Origin: Gnetum montanum
Taxonomy: Eukaryota > Streptophyta > Gnetopsida > Gnetales > Gnetaceae
Assembly: GCA_015680685.1 (NCBI GenBank)
Contig: MNCI01000579.1
Location: 62,001 to 126,000, forward strand
DNA: 64,000 bases
Direction of reading: 5' to 3'
Positions 10,601 through 23,043 of this stretch are shown in pieces. Position numbers and translations under genes: made by a program. Position 1 is the stretch's first letter. Each line of letters starts with the position of its first letter. Under the pieces are notes generated by a model. That model was given only the letters and a program-made list of their open reading frames with translations, was not told where the DNA came from and did not search any database.

Positions 10601-13030
10601 AACCCTCAAATGTATTTGGCGTAAAGGATGAGGGTGCTAGAGATATAAGGTAACTAGCCACATTAGGTTGTGAGAGTTTTGAAGGATTTTTGAGTAAGAA
10701 AAATGGTTGTTTCTTGGATCTATTATCCAAACCACTTGCTGAAAGGCCAATTGTAAATTTATAGCCCTCGTAGCATTTCATTGCTAGGACTATAGGGAAA
10801 TCTCTCCCTACATAGATAGAGTAGGAGGTAACTAGGTTAAGGGTGGAGGGATGTGTGCAGATGGGTGCAAAGGATGGTATGGATATTGGGGCTACCCTCA
10901 AGTAGATGGTGAATGAATTCGATGTTACTCTAAAGGATAATAGTAATGTTGGAATGAGGCATGGCTAGTAAAACCACATGGAGAAATGGATTGCTAAACA
11001 TAGTACCCATATGGATCTGGTTTCTTGTAAGGGTACTAATGTCCCAGTGGTGGTATCCCCCATGACTATGGTTGTTGCCACTACTAGTATTTCTCATACT
11101 AGCATTGCTCATATGGTTGTGGTGGATAGTAAGCTTGTTGGTATTGGTGGAACTGCCTTAGATTTCCTTGAGCATAAAGAAATCCAATGGGTGTTTGCCT
11201 CATTGCTAGTCAAGGATTTAGCACATACACCGAAAAATCCTGTAAGTGTGACACCACAAGGCAACATTACTTAGGATGTTCATACTAACAAATTCCACAT
11301 CCATCATCATCATTAGAGTCTATCTTCACAACTTCTTCTACTACAGTAGCTTTGCCCTTACCTCTTTGATAGGTGCGTTCAACTTCTTTCCACCTCCTAT
11401 GGTCATGATCACTATTTTTGTCTTTGGATTCTTTGGTAATCTTCATAGTAGTTTGGAATTTTTCATCCAAAGAGTTCCATAATTTATCAACCTTTTCCAA
11501 AATATCAAAAATAGATTTTTGGATGGACAAGGTTTTCTTGTTCACCACCTCGTCAAGTGACAGCTCCTCCTTGTTACAAAATTGGAGCTCCTTTTTCTTG
11601 ATGGAAGCATCCCTATTATATTCTTTTGCACTTTCCCTCTTTCATAACTCACCTTCTTCTTTTGCTACCTACTTTATCAGCCTTTGGATCTGATGAGCTC
11701 TTAGTTCAAATAGTGTTCCTTGTGCATAAACCCCAAGATTTTATCTGGTTTCTACTCTAAGCCTATCTATGATGTGGCATAGTTGTTTCCTCTGAGAATA
11801 ATCATGGCTAGGGAATTAGTGTAATAGAGAATAATATTTTCCCATGGTGACATACAAAGGTTCATGTGTTCCCTTTTTATAGCCTTGGATTTTCCTTCTT
11901 AGATTAGACACTCTAGAGTATGCTTGGTATTTTTCATTTAATAGGTCTAGCATGGTACTCCATCTACGAATGGATTCTGGTTTCAAGGATCGATACCATC
12001 TTTCTACCTCTTTAATGAGTGTCTTGGGGAATAACTTCAATTTTTACCAGTCATTTTCTATGTTTTATAAGGTGTAGGCATATTGAAAGGCTTGTGCATT
12101 GTTTTGCAAATTAGAGTTATATCCCCCCTCAAATCTTGTGATATTGTTCATGCCTAACCACTTAATCTGACTATCTCTCACATGCCTAGTTGGGATCTTG
12201 ACTACCTCTGCAATGTTAAGCATGCTTCGAGTTGCCAACATAGGCTCCTCATCATCATCATTTCATTGTCATTGATGATGTCCCTTGCTACCCCTTTGTT
12301 CATTGTGGGCTTGAAAATCATCATTATTATCCCGCTATTTACCTCCATTATGGTTGTTCCTTCTATGGCATTTATCAGAACTAGAAGAGGAAGAAAAATA
12401 TGTATATGAAGAGGGCAAAGAGTGAGGAGTATTACCACCACCATGGTATTTTCCAACTCCCCTTTAGTTGTCACTACCATGTTCGTTAGTTTTCTTATCA
12501 TCTTGATGCTTGTCCGAGCCCCTACCTTGACTACCATCTTTACTTGAATTTGGATTATTGATAGTGGACCATAGATTTAGGGCCACATCCCCATCATTGG
12601 TAAAAATGGGTGGAGAATTTTCATGTTGAAAGCCCCTAGAGGGAGGGCCCTCATTATCATCTTGATTAAGCAAGAACAAGGGATTGGTGAATCTTTTTCC
12701 CTTCACAAACTCATGGTGCTTCTCCTAGTGGCAATCTCTCCTATGTTGTGTTTTAGTGGGATGGTAGTCTTGGTAGTTGTAATCATGCATAATATATTCC
12801 TCGTAAAGATCTTGGATGCCTAACTTCTTAAGATTTTGAAGCAACATTACAAGCATAGATCAATCATGAGGTATTATAATGTTGTCTTCCATGTCATGCC
12901 ATCACAGTTGTTCATCTTGACGTAGGATGAAGGTGAAGTTAAGCACATACTCATCTGGATGAGTATATACCACCTTGCATTCTTGAGGAACTGACAATTT
13001 AGCATCGTCACGTCTGTGAGAAGAAGACAT
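10600..13030 (-). pseudogene. Gag of element 4, decayed
   Basis: Starts with MSSSHR-like sequence at 13030 on the minus strand, as in E. A Ser/His/Asp-rich N-terminal segment occupies 13000-12200. The capsid-type core lies at 12040-11750 (LIKEVERWYRSLKPESIRRW, MLDLLNEKYQAYSRVSNL, GTHEPLYVTMGKYYSLLH). A knuckle reading CGIC*YEHPK*CCLVVSH lies at about 11300-11250. A Tyr/His/Pro-rich tail (11250-10900) ends in a basic stretch near 10560 that enters the 3' region. Several frameshifts and TAA/TAG/TGA codons, some at former CAA/CAG positions, make this non-functional. Confidence 0.7.
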
Positions 13031-13200
13031 TTTGCAAAATAAATAAAATATCAATGTGCTTATGTGATTATATTACATGTGAGAATGATGTTAACCTTAG
13101 GGTTTGTCCAATGATGTTAATAATGTTCACTAATCCTAGATAGCATACATTTCAAATAAAAAGAAGTCACCAACAATGAAGTCCTCAGCAATGACTCTAA

Positions 13201-14062
13201 TAATGAGTGACAAGGTACCTCTATGCATAACCGTACGAATCACAAAGTGTTCACATGTGATCTAGTCAAATTCCATGGACTTTATAGTTTTCCAATGCAC
13301 TAGTTCCCTAGGAAGTAAACGGGTGTTGAGAACATTCATTGTTTTCCTAACTACACTTATGAAGCTCAAAGGTATAGTTTAAATGTAATTAAGGCACATG
13401 ATGTTTATCATTTTATATTTTATGGTTTTGGTGCTTAAAATTAACAAGATAAAAAATAAAGTAATTTGATGTTTACTTTAATCTAATTGGCTAACTATTG
13501 TTCAACTAAGCCTAACATAAGTATCTAATCCCACTTGTCATACACATCCTAAACACATATAACATTGCAGAGTTACCAAGCATTAAGCATTGCTAAGATC
13601 ACCAAACATCATATGCATGCTCAAAGTAGTCGTACTTATGTGTTTACTTAATTGAAATTTAGCTTATCTCTCTTAACTAATTAATTAGCTTAATTACTAA
13701 AGAACATTGAATAAATAACTAAAAAAATTAAATGAATGAATAAAACATTTTAACTATCTAGAATGCTACAAGGTTTATTAAGGATCTCATCTTTATTGTC
13801 GTCCATACTACCGTGCTTAAGTACAAAAATGCTTGAATAAATATTCGTACACTCAATGAATTTTGTCGCAGGTACTTAGAAAAATATTCTAACTTTCAAA
13901 TCTAAAAAATGCAAGAGCTTCGCTATAACTATTACCAAACATCCCTAAACACAGTAGGTTGGCATGTATTTATAGGCAAGAATAGGCCCTACATCGACCA
14001 GGCCTAGTTGATGTGTCCCAATTGATGAGGTATCCTCAACATAGCCAATTTGTGACTCATCA
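13201..14062 (-). repeat. 5' LTR of element 4
   Basis: Plus strand TAATGAG (decayed TGATGAG) at 13201 to CTCATCA at 14062. On the minus strand the flanking primer site reads TTAGAGTCATTGCTGAGGAC, a decayed match to the tRNA-Asp-type site. A TATTTATAGG segment near 13968-13977 is the TATA box in the sense direction. The U3 contains GGCCTAGTTGATG and ACATCGACCAGGCC, the same class as element 2. Confidence 0.85.
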
Positions 14063-16500
14063 ATGTTGTAGGTCAAACTAGGCCTCTTCATCATATTTAT
14101 ACAAATTTATTTCTATGATTTTCATAAAAGTGACATAGGAAAATACTGCAATGAATTCTATGGTAACTGGTTGCGTATTTCTATCTTTAGCATCTAATAA
14201 TAAGAAACACATTACTAAGTGACTATTTTTCATTTTAATTTGCATATTGTCTCTTCACTTGATTGTATGATTATATTAGGGTGTGAATTTGACATCCAAC
14301 CTTACCTATTATGAAATTAGTTCATTACGTATTGGAAAACTTTTAAATTATTTACTTGTAAATATTTACTTTGCACATCAAATTTATAAATTTTTTTAAT
14401 ATAATATAATTCATATATTAAAATCCAAAAATCTTTAATTATGAATCTTTAAGTAAAATCAACAATGTATTACAAGATGAAATTTTTTTCATCTCAACTA
14501 TTATCCCCAAATTTCATCAAAGTTTGAGTAAATTTTCCATTCAAGTTTAATTTTGATTACTTATTCAACATTATGAAAATCAAATCACATGTTTCCACCA
14601 AAATTATATACAAGTAACACATAAGAAAGGTGTACTTTCTTGGCAAGAAAAGAAATCATTTTTTAGTAAAATTATTAAAAATACCCTTGGTTTTATTTAA
14701 AGATAAAAATTGCAATGGCTTATTACCCAAAAAAATTGAAAAACTAACTTGTAATTGTATTAAAATTTTATTGATTTAGAGGATTAATAGAAGAAGTTAG
14801 GGCATTATTCTCAATCTAGTTTTACTATTCTTATAAATTATGTAGGCTTCAACTTTGCAACAACTTCATGCAATGAGGGAAGAAATACATGGATTAATAT
14901 ACTATTTTATATGCTTTGTTAATCTTTCTATGGGAAACTTATTCTTAAATTTTCTCAACAAACCCAACAAACTTACTCTTAACTTTTCTCAATAAAGCCA
15001 ACAAGAGTAAATGAAGTGGATGTTGTAGGTGCATAGAGGCTACAACTAGTTGTTGAACTTCTCATGAAACAAATAGAGTTAATGATTTCACCTTCTCTAT
15101 TTCCTATGTGATAATATCTAAACTATTAGTCTTAATCAATGACATTTTCAAAAAATATATAAATCATTATGACATGATTTATAATATTTTCCAAGCTTTT
15201 TGAAACTTGCATAAAAATTTTTTAAAGTATTTGACATTTAAAAAAGGGGAAAATATGCAAAACATCTTTCAAATTTAGTAAAAAGTTTATGTGATCTTTT
15301 CTTATTACTAACAATGTTTGTTGGTTACTTTTTTCAATTGACATTTAATTTTCATGATACAAATGTGGTGTTTGTCTAATAAATACTTTAGCTCTTTAGA
15401 CAAAATAAAACATTAGATTTATTTTTATTGTTGTAACCATATTTTTATATCTAATTACCTTTTCTTGAGACCTTGTGACTAAGTTTAATACTTTGATATG
15501 TTAAAAACTAGTACATTACATAAACTTCCAATGGTAGTGTCTAGACCTTTAACAATAACACTATGTCAATATTTTTAGTTTTAATTTTAAATTCATCTTA
15601 GAAAAATTATTCCTATATATATTTAATTTTATAATAAACATTTGATTAACTCTAAGTTAGTTGTTGTAAAAAATAAGCAATTGTAAATAAACAAAAATCT
15701 AGCTTTTCAAAGGGGTAAATGGCCAAAGAAAAATCATGTACTTCACCTCATTCTATTAATACAAATCTAGAATGATGATGATGATGTATCTAATCCTTGT
15801 TTCAAACCATCCACAACTACATAGATTGTAGGTTGCATAAATATTTTTAAAAAGTATTCATAAATCTCATGAGTGCCAAGTTTATACTATTTATTATAAA
15901 AAAAAGGTTTGCACACCACCAACGCTGTTAACCTTATTGTTGCAATTGTGTCTTGTTCTTATATTCTTAGTCATCTTGTATTCTATTCTTATCTCTACTC
16001 CAACTTACTTTCCATTTGAACTTTGAACCGATGAGCATGTTCATTTATAGCACATTATCAACCCTCCCCCATTGAACTATGAACATCCACACTACTCTTT
16101 GGATGGCTGTGTTTTCGTAAGTGTCTTTATAAAGCTTTTTTTCTTAGTTAAATAAATTTCTTAAAAAACTCAGATTCCATTCATTTCCTTAAATGATCCC
16201 TCCCTGAATATCAATATGCTATGTTCCAAAACTCTTTTATCTTTATTATATCCTTTGAATGGTAGATGTTTGTATAATGTGATATTCCAATAACAAGAAA
16301 TCTAGACTTAGTTGCATGTATGTCATTCTTTCTTACGATTGAAATTTAACTTGACTTGGTTATGTAGATATATCCAACATACCAGAGGTGGATGACGACA
16401 TCTAGACTTGCATTGTAAGTGATCTCAATCCTCCTGACTTTGGTTTGATGTCCAGATACATGTCAAATGCTATTGAACTTTAAAGAGGTAAGGAATCAAT
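14063..16500. other. AT-rich spacer, no gene seen
   Basis: About 2.4 kb of AT-rich DNA without a recognisable protein. The first 31 bases (to 14093) end AGGCCTCTTCATCA and may be a stub of another LTR of the same family. A CCCTCCCCCATTG motif near 16063-16075 looks like a polypurine tract on the minus strand, possibly of a copia element, but no pol sequence supports this. Confidence 0.4.
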
Positions 16501-16529
16501 GATGAAATTATCTCAGTTCATAATCCTTT

Positions 16530-17760
16530 TGAGTACAATGTAGATGGAATACAATGCTTGAGCTCTTCAACCATAAGTATCAAACATACTCCTGAGTGTC
16601 CAACTTGAGAAAGTAAATCCAAGGTTGGAAATAAGAAACACATGAACCCTTGGACGTAGCCATGGGTAGGTACTATTCTCTCTTGCACCAATGTCTTGGT
16701 CATGGTTATTCTCAAAGGGAGCAACTCCACCATATCATAGATGGGCTCCAAATAGAAATGAGAAGAACCCTTGGGATCTATGCCCAAGGGAGACTTTTAG
16801 ACCTTATAGTCCATTAGATTGAAAGGCTGATAGAGTAGGTTGCCAAAGAAGAAGGAGATTTGAGAAAATGAAAAAGTTTGAAAGAGTACAACTAGGATCC
16901 TTCAATCTGAAAAAGGAAAGTGTAGTTCTATGACAATCAAGAGGAGGCACCACTTGATGAGGTGGTGCAATGAAAAACCTTTCCTATTCAAAAGTTTGTT
17001 TCTGGCATTTTGGCCAAGGTAGACAAGATGTGGGACTTTTTGAATGAAAAGTTCCAAACCATTCTAAAAATATTTGAGGAATCCAAAGAGCAAAGTAGTG
17101 ATCATGATCATAGGAGATGGAATGAAGCTAAACATGTCCACCAAAGGAATAAGGGTAAGGTTGCTACAGTAGAACAGGTTGCAAAGTCTAAATCAAGTGA
17201 TGATTGTGGGTGTGACATCTACCAATACAAACATCCTATGGGATGTTGTCCCATTGTGTCACACTTGTAGGGGTTTGGGATGTATGCTCTAAATCCTAGA
17301 TTGGCAAGAAGGAAACCACCTAGAAGGTCCCCTTATCCTCAAGGAAACCTCAAGAAGTTCCACCAACAACAAGCCTACTATCCAAGTGAAGCTCCACCAC
17401 AACTTTATGAGTAGTACCATCAGTGGCAACATCCATAGTCATGGGGGATACCACCATCAAGGTAGTAGTATTCTTACAGATAGCCTGATCCATATGGGTA
17501 TTATGTTCAATAGCCCATTTCTCTACATGACTCTTCTAGTTACACTTCATTCTTGCATCAGTACTACCCTCCTGAATGCTACAAAGCCCAATCTCATAGA
17601 GGAGAGTCCCCATTTATTCATTATCCTTCTCATCATTCTATACACATTCCTCCATCCTCAACTCAATTACCACTTGATCCATGAATGCAAGGCAAAATTT
17701 CAGCCTAGCTATAGCAACGTAGTTCCACCAAGATTATTAACTTATGACTAGTTTCTCAGT
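16530..17760 (+). pseudogene. Gag of element B (N-terminally truncated)
   Basis: The plus strand reads RWNTMLELFNHKYQTYS at the left end, then HEPLDVAMGRYYSLLHQCLG, HHIIDGL and RRTLGIYAQGRL, which is the capsid-type core. The 17010-17270 frame continues KVDKMWDFLNEKFQTILKIF and a Ser/Asp/His-rich linker. The knuckle at 17202-17250 reads CDIYQYKHPMGCCP, with the second Cys changed to Tyr. A Pro/Tyr/Gln-rich tail (about 17290-17760) follows. In-frame stops interrupt the core about every 15-30 residues. The segment upstream of 16505 is lost. Confidence 0.75.
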
Positions 17761-17949
17761 CGAGTGGTTCAAAAAAAATATTCAAAAAAGACCATCCTTC
17801 CAAAACAAAAATCCTACAAAGCCCTCATAGGTGTATGTAGCTAATAGCCCTACTTCATCCTCATCCTCAACATAATATTTTGAGTTCCCTTCAAATTAAA
17901 CACCTACCAAAGTGCATACCATCATGTTGACCCATGCAGTAACAGATTG

Positions 17950-18420
17950 GATTAAGGTTGGCCATCTTCCTAGGAAAAGATCTGATCTTGGGAGTCCCCT
18001 TATTTACCTACAAGTTACTTAGAATCAGCCTTGCAAGGCTCTTCTAAACTTAGGTTCTAGGGTAAATCTAATATCTCATGAGATGTACAAAGCTTGGAAG
18101 CTACCTCCACTTTAGAAAAGCAACATTTATCTTGAGTTGGTAGATCAATCCATCATTATTCTTTTCAGATTGGTGGAGCACATTGTGATCACTGTTTGTG
18201 GGTGGTCATATTTTATTGATTTCTTGATTATCCATGTTTATAACTACAAGGGGGACTTTCTAATCATCATGGTAAGAGCTTGGTTTAAGCACCATTAATG
18301 CACAACTAGGAATCAAAGACCTCTCCTTGGATATTTCCAAGGAAAATGAATTTGGGAAGATAGAGAAGAAGCACATTCCATGCATCATGTATAATGACAC
18401 AAGGTGCAACTGTGTGTAGA
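17950..18420 (+). pseudogene. Protease domain of element B
   Basis: An open frame around 18031 reads CKALLNLGSRVNLISHEMYK, corresponding to the aspartic protease active-site loop. It is followed by LELVDQSIIILFRLVEHIV, a CGWSYFIDFLIIHV strand and DFLIIMVRAW, the degraded (P)IIMGR(P)W signature. The normal catalytic Asp is Asn (AAC). Gly of the loop is kept. The domain is followed by the linker that leads to RT (near 18590-18700, MDEMEQFHHQLSDEHD). One internal stop follows LPPL. Confidence 0.7.
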
Positions 18421-18899
18421 AATTATGATCCATAAAAATCACATCTATCATAGAATGCAAGTAGTATGTATATGTGTCAAAAATTTAAAGGTACCTATAC
18501 GTAGCAACCACAAAATAGGATGGCATCTAGTGGTTGACAACTGATCTTGATAGTAGCTCAACAATATGCATGAAACTAACTGAGAGCTTAATGAGTGCCT
18601 ACATCAAATGCATGGATGAGATGGAGCAGTTTCATCACCAACTCTCCGATGAACATGATAAAACGTATTGGAGAGACTTGGAAATCCTTAAGAGCTTCAA
18701 ATAGGAGTCCCTAAAAATAAAAAATTTGTCGATCGGAATGGAATATTCTTTCCTAACAAATAGCAAGTTGGTCATAATCAATGTTAATCTTGATCTTCAA
18801 CAAAAAGAGAAGTTGTTGAAGGTGGTTAACAAATGGTTAACAACCTTCACTAGGTCATATCATGAACTAACTAGAATTGATCCATGGATATGCTAGCAC

Positions 18900-20380
18900 T
18901 GCATCTATATAGATGCCTCCATGAAGCCAAAGAGGTAACTGTAGTGGCAATTGAATTCCAAACTCAAGCAGATTGTTAAGGAGAAGAATGAAAAACTCCT
19001 TAAGGTGAGGTTCATCTATCCCATTATGGATAGCAAGTGGGTTAGCCCACCTGTGATAGTGCTAAAGAAAGGTGGCAACTGGAGGATTTGTATTAACTTC
19101 AAGCTATTGAACATGGAAATAAACAAAGATCATTTTGCATTGTCATTTGTGAACCAGGTGTTGGATACCATCTCTGGGCATTGCTACTACAAGTTTCTGG
19201 ATGGTTATAGTGGCTATAACCAAATTCAAATTGCACCAAAAGATCATGCCAAAATCACATTCATAAGTACTTAGGGAACTTTTTCATACAAAAAGATCAC
19301 ATTTGGTCTATGCAATGTCCTTGCAACCTTCCAATGTCTTATCCTAATCATCTTTCAATAGGAGATTGGTAGCAAGATGGAAGTCTTCATGGATGACTTC
19401 TCCACCTATGAGGCTACCTTTGAACAAGGCCTAGACCACCTTGAGCAAGTGCTAAATAGCTATGTGGAGACTAACCTTCAACCCAATTGGCAAAAGAGCC
19501 ATTTGATGATCTATGAGGACATTGTCTTAGGGCATTGAATATCACAAGCAAGGATTGAGATGGGCCTTGAGAAAATAAGGATCATCAAAGGAATTACTTG
19601 CTAATCAAAATTGTCAAACATGTACAATCATTTCTTGGTTATGCTGGCTACTACCAATGCTTCATAGATAATTTTTCTAAGATTTCCAAACCATTGGTGG
19701 ATCTTACAAAGAAGGATGTTCCATTTTTCTACATTGAGGAATCTGAGAATTCATTCTATCAACTCAAGTAAAAACTTGTAGAAACTCTAATTCTATGAGC
19801 ACTTGATCAGTTAAAACCCTTCCATATCATGATAGATGCATCAAATTATGCCTTGGGAATAATGCTCACACAGTTGGATGATAAAAAATGTCCTTAATAC
19901 ATCTACTGTGTGAGCCAAAGCATTGTGGGTGCATGGCTAAATTACACCACAATAAAGAAAGAATTGATGGTGATGGTGTATGCCTTGGAAAAATTTAGGC
20001 ACTATGTGCTTGGGTACAAATTTTTCATGCACACAGAGCTCAGTGCAATTCTATTCCTAATGAACAAACCAATGGTAAGTGTCCATATCATACGATGATT
20101 AGGGATCTTGCAAGAATTCTATCTCACAATGGTAGATCAAAAGGGAACTGAGAACATGGTTATCAACCACTTGTCTTGATTAAGATGGGAAAACAAAGAG
20201 GAGGAGAACCCACTTTCTTATTAATACCTTGATAAACTCCTCTTTGTTGATGCTATAAATGAACAAGTGCCTACTCAACCTAACGGGTATGATGATATTG
20301 TCACTTATCTTCTCACTTAGGAAATGCCACAAGAGTTGGACCATAGGAAGAAACAACAGTTTCTTCACTAGGTGAAAGGC
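18900..20380 (+). pseudogene. Reverse transcriptase-RNase H of element B
   Basis: RT copies element RNA to DNA and RNase H removes the RNA strand. The 18951-19274 frame shows VRFIYPIMDSKWVSPPVIVL, WRICINFKLLNMEINKDHF and FLDGYSGYNQIQIAP, in canonical order and without a chromovirus signature. After a stop come ITFGLCNVLATFQ and the catalytic box EVFMDDFSTYEA near 19380, with both Asp residues intact. The connection and RNase H follow with IDASNYALGI near 19833, TTIKKELMVMVYALEKFRHY and the MNKPMVS end. Stops include one directly after the first RT frame and one in the RNase H lead-in. The FLDGYSGYNQI motif is typical of the Athila/Tat branch. Confidence 0.85.
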
Positions 20381-20399
20381 TTCATAGAAATTAATGAAA

Positions 20400-21590
20400 A
20401 CCTTTACAAGGTATGCACCAATGGCCTAGTGCATTAGTGTGTCTCTGATGTTGATCAATTGCATGTTCTCCAAGATTCTCACAAAGGTCCTTGTGGAGGC
20501 CACTATGCCAAGAGACACATGACTATTAAGATCTTGATGGTAGGGTATTATCGACCAAGACTCTTCTAGGAAACTCACCAATTTGTTTCCACTTATGAAT
20601 GTTGCCAACATGATGATGGGATAACTACTCATATGGAGGAACCTCAATAGTGAATCCAACCACTGGAACCCTTTGACATCTGGGGCATTAACTTCATGGA
20701 TCCCATCACACCCATGTCGAATGGAAAGGCACACATAATAATTACTATTGACTAATGTACAAAGTAGGTAGAAGCAGTAGCTATCACCTACTGTACATCT
20801 TCTACAGCTACTCAGTTTGTACAAAAAAATGTTGGAAATAGGTTTGGGATGCCACATGCACTAATTTTTGATAATGATACTTATTTTACAAGAATCACCT
20901 TTCAAAAACTCATGCAACACTTAGGGGTAGAACATAAATTAACAACACCTTACCACCCCCAAGCCAACAATCAAGTTGAGGTTATGAATAGGAAGATTAC
21001 TAAGATCTTAACAAGAATAATTAGCAAATATAGGAGAAACTAGAGCACTAAACTTAATAATACCCTTTAGGCCTATTTCTCAACTTGGAAACTCTCTATA
21101 GGTTATTCTACCTATGAGCTGGTGTATGAGAAAATACCAACTCTTCCTATTTAGTCCAAGCTCCATACACTTTCAACAGCTTATGACCTTGACCTTAACC
21201 TTAGTATAGCATATAAAGAAAGACTGGTAAACCCTAATGTGCTAGATGAGAATTGATTGGTGGCCCTATCCTTGAATGAACTGCACAAAGCATTCAACAA
21301 GAAACACCATGACCTCAAAATAAGGAAGGTAAAATTTCAAATAGGAGACAAGGTCCTTTACTGGAACCCCACACATGTGCCATAAAGAGCTAAGTTCCAA
21401 ACATTGTGGGAAGGGCCTTACATTATCTATGAAACCTTTCCTTTTGGGACCATGTTGATCTACAAACCTAAAAGCCCAAATAAGAAACTATTAATTAACA
21501 TGCAATAAATTAAACCTTTCCATAAGCCTAGGAAAGCCAATGACTACAACACCTCCTTAGATGAACAAGCATGTTCAATATTTTAGATCT
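20400..21590 (+). pseudogene. Integrase of element B
   Basis: Integrase inserts the DNA copy. The N-terminal zinc-binding part is visible near 20440-20610 (DQLHVLQDSHKGPCGGHY, then YECCQ). The catalytic core begins near 20670 with GINFMDPITPMS, where the first acidic residue of the D,D,E triad is Asn. The 20849-21043 frame holds HALIFDNDTYF, with the second Asp intact, then LTTPYHPQANNQVEVMNRK, with the Glu intact. The C-terminal part has LSLNELHKAFNKK and LWEGPYIIYETFPFGTMLIY and ends near 21585. No chromodomain follows, in contrast to chromoviruses. Several stops, for example after SKYRRN. Confidence 0.8.
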
Positions 21591-22196
21591 TCTCCTTCCA
21601 ACTTAGTCATTGAGGAGATGGCCATCCATGTTGATCTATTTAAGTGGCTCTTCAGTTTTTCATTTTTTCTTGTTTTTCTCCATTTTTTGTTTTACACCAT
21701 ATTTAGTATGTTTTATCTTTTTTGAATATTCTACAATTTCGTTTATATTTTTCTTTATTTTGATTTGTGTTTATCTTATGTTTTTCTCATGTTGTCTTAT
21801 TTGCCCTTATTTCCAACAGAACACAATGTTGTTGTAGTTGCTATTGATGGTAGTTTATACTTCATGTTTTTGATTGCTAATGTCTAGATTCTACCTTTAA
21901 TTTTTGGTATTGGTAACTAAGACATGGTTTCATTTTCATGGAATAGGTAGTGAGTCCACTTCATCCACCCATCCACAAAACTCTATGGTGTTCCATATTT
22001 TAGAAGTATGAAGTCCCTTATAAATAAAAACTTTAATGAATTTGTGACCTTGGTAGTTTCCAAACTTGGGAAGGATTAAATGAATTCACAAGGGTGTGAA
22101 TTTAAGATGATTTGATGCACTTTGTACTTGCCTAATCTCTTATGTACATGAGTGTTTTCATGGATTTCTTACTGTTTCACTATCGACCAATAATAG
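21591..22196 (+). other. 3' untranslated region of element B, first half
   Basis: T-rich sequence collinear with the 3' region of C (50200-50760). Landmarks are CATCCACCCATCCACAAAACTCTATGG-like text near 21960 and GTTTTCATGGATTTCTTAC near 22154. It ends at AATAG, the target duplicated by element E. The ORF at 21610-21837 is a T-rich chance frame. Confidence 0.65.
22192..22196. other. Target site duplication (left) of element E
   Basis: AATAG immediately before the LTR of E; the same five bases follow the other LTR at 32101-32105. Confidence 0.9.
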
Positions 22197-23043
22197 TGAT
22201 GAGTAGCAAGGTACCTCTATACCCAACCATATGAATCACAAGCATTCATGCATGATCTAGTCAAACTCTGAAGACCTTAAGTTCTTAAATACACTAGTTC
22301 TAAGACCTGGAATATAATTGGAATGATTGTTCTCTTCTTAGTTCCACTTGTGAGGTACAAGTATATGGTTAAGTGCAACTAAGGTATATGATTTTTATCA
22401 TTTTGTATTTTATAAGTTTAATCACCTAGAACAAGAATGAAAGGTAGAGGAATTTAATATGTAATTAATTTACTAGCTAGCTAGCCTAACACAAGTACCT
22501 ATTTCCACTCTTTAGACACATCCTAAATGCATGTAGCACTACTGGGTTACCAAACATTAAGTGTTTCTAGGTTACCAAGTGCTACACATATGCTCAAAGT
22601 AGTCATGCTTGTGTTCATTAACAACTAGGAATTAATTGCTTAATAAAAATGCATTAAAGTAAAGTGCATGAATAATAAATGCATCAAATGAAACACTAAT
22701 GTATTCTCTATGCTGCAAGGATTATCAAAAAGGCTCATCTTTATTCTTGTCATATTACTATGCTTACGTACATCAATGCTCGAATAAAGGTCTATACACA
22801 CTTAGACTCCTGATGTGGGCACTCAAAAATATTCTAACTATGGAATGGATAAACTACAAAAACTTTTCTACTCTATGCAAAAACTGATGAAAAACTATAT
22901 GGAAATCATGTGTCCAAATGCTATATTTATAGACTGACTTATACCTTGCAATATCAGATATCCAACATCGCATCTTGGGCTTTGACATTGGGTATTTGAT
23001 ATCGAGGCTCTGATATTGGAGCAAATCAAAACAAAATTCATCA
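22197..23043 (-). repeat. 3' LTR of element E (left copy)
   Basis: Plus strand TGATGAG to TTCATCA. On the minus strand a TATAAATA box lies at 22931-22924. U3 motifs near 22950-23020 include GATATC, GGTATTTGATATCGAGG and CTGATATT. The polypurine tract follows on the right at 23044-23055. Confidence 0.9.

Larger units (their letters stand above)
9814..14062 (-). mobile_element. Element 4: gag-only Athila-like element, 3' LTR missing
   Basis: Sense order on the minus strand: 5' LTR (14062-13201), decayed primer site, gag (13030 to about 10600), then directly the 3' untranslated region (10600-9814). No protease, RT or integrase is present. The expected 3' LTR is absent because the 3' region is fused to the gag of element 3. 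The deletion endpoint (about 10600) differs from that in element 3, so these are separate deletion events. Confidence 0.65.
16505..22196 (+). mobile_element. Element B, first part: gag-pol of an Athila-like element, 5' truncated
   Basis: A plus-strand coding relic in the canonical Ty3 order: gag core and knuckle, protease, RT, RNase H, integrase, then 3' untranslated sequence. The 5' LTR, primer site and gag N-terminus are missing; sequence identity begins inside the gag core at about 16505. At 22196 the element is interrupted by element E, and its continuation resumes at 32101. Every module contains stops or frameshifts. Confidence 0.8.

Noticed and set aside
2383-14062. One single element bounded by LTRs at 2383 or 3891 and at 13201
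   Set aside because: Target duplications do not match, and the interior holds two gag copies and a second 3' LTR.
16050-16090. Polypurine-like GGGGGAGGG on the minus strand, suggesting a copia 3' LTR
   Set aside because: No LTR partner, no primer site and no copia RNase H or integrase motif could be read next to it.
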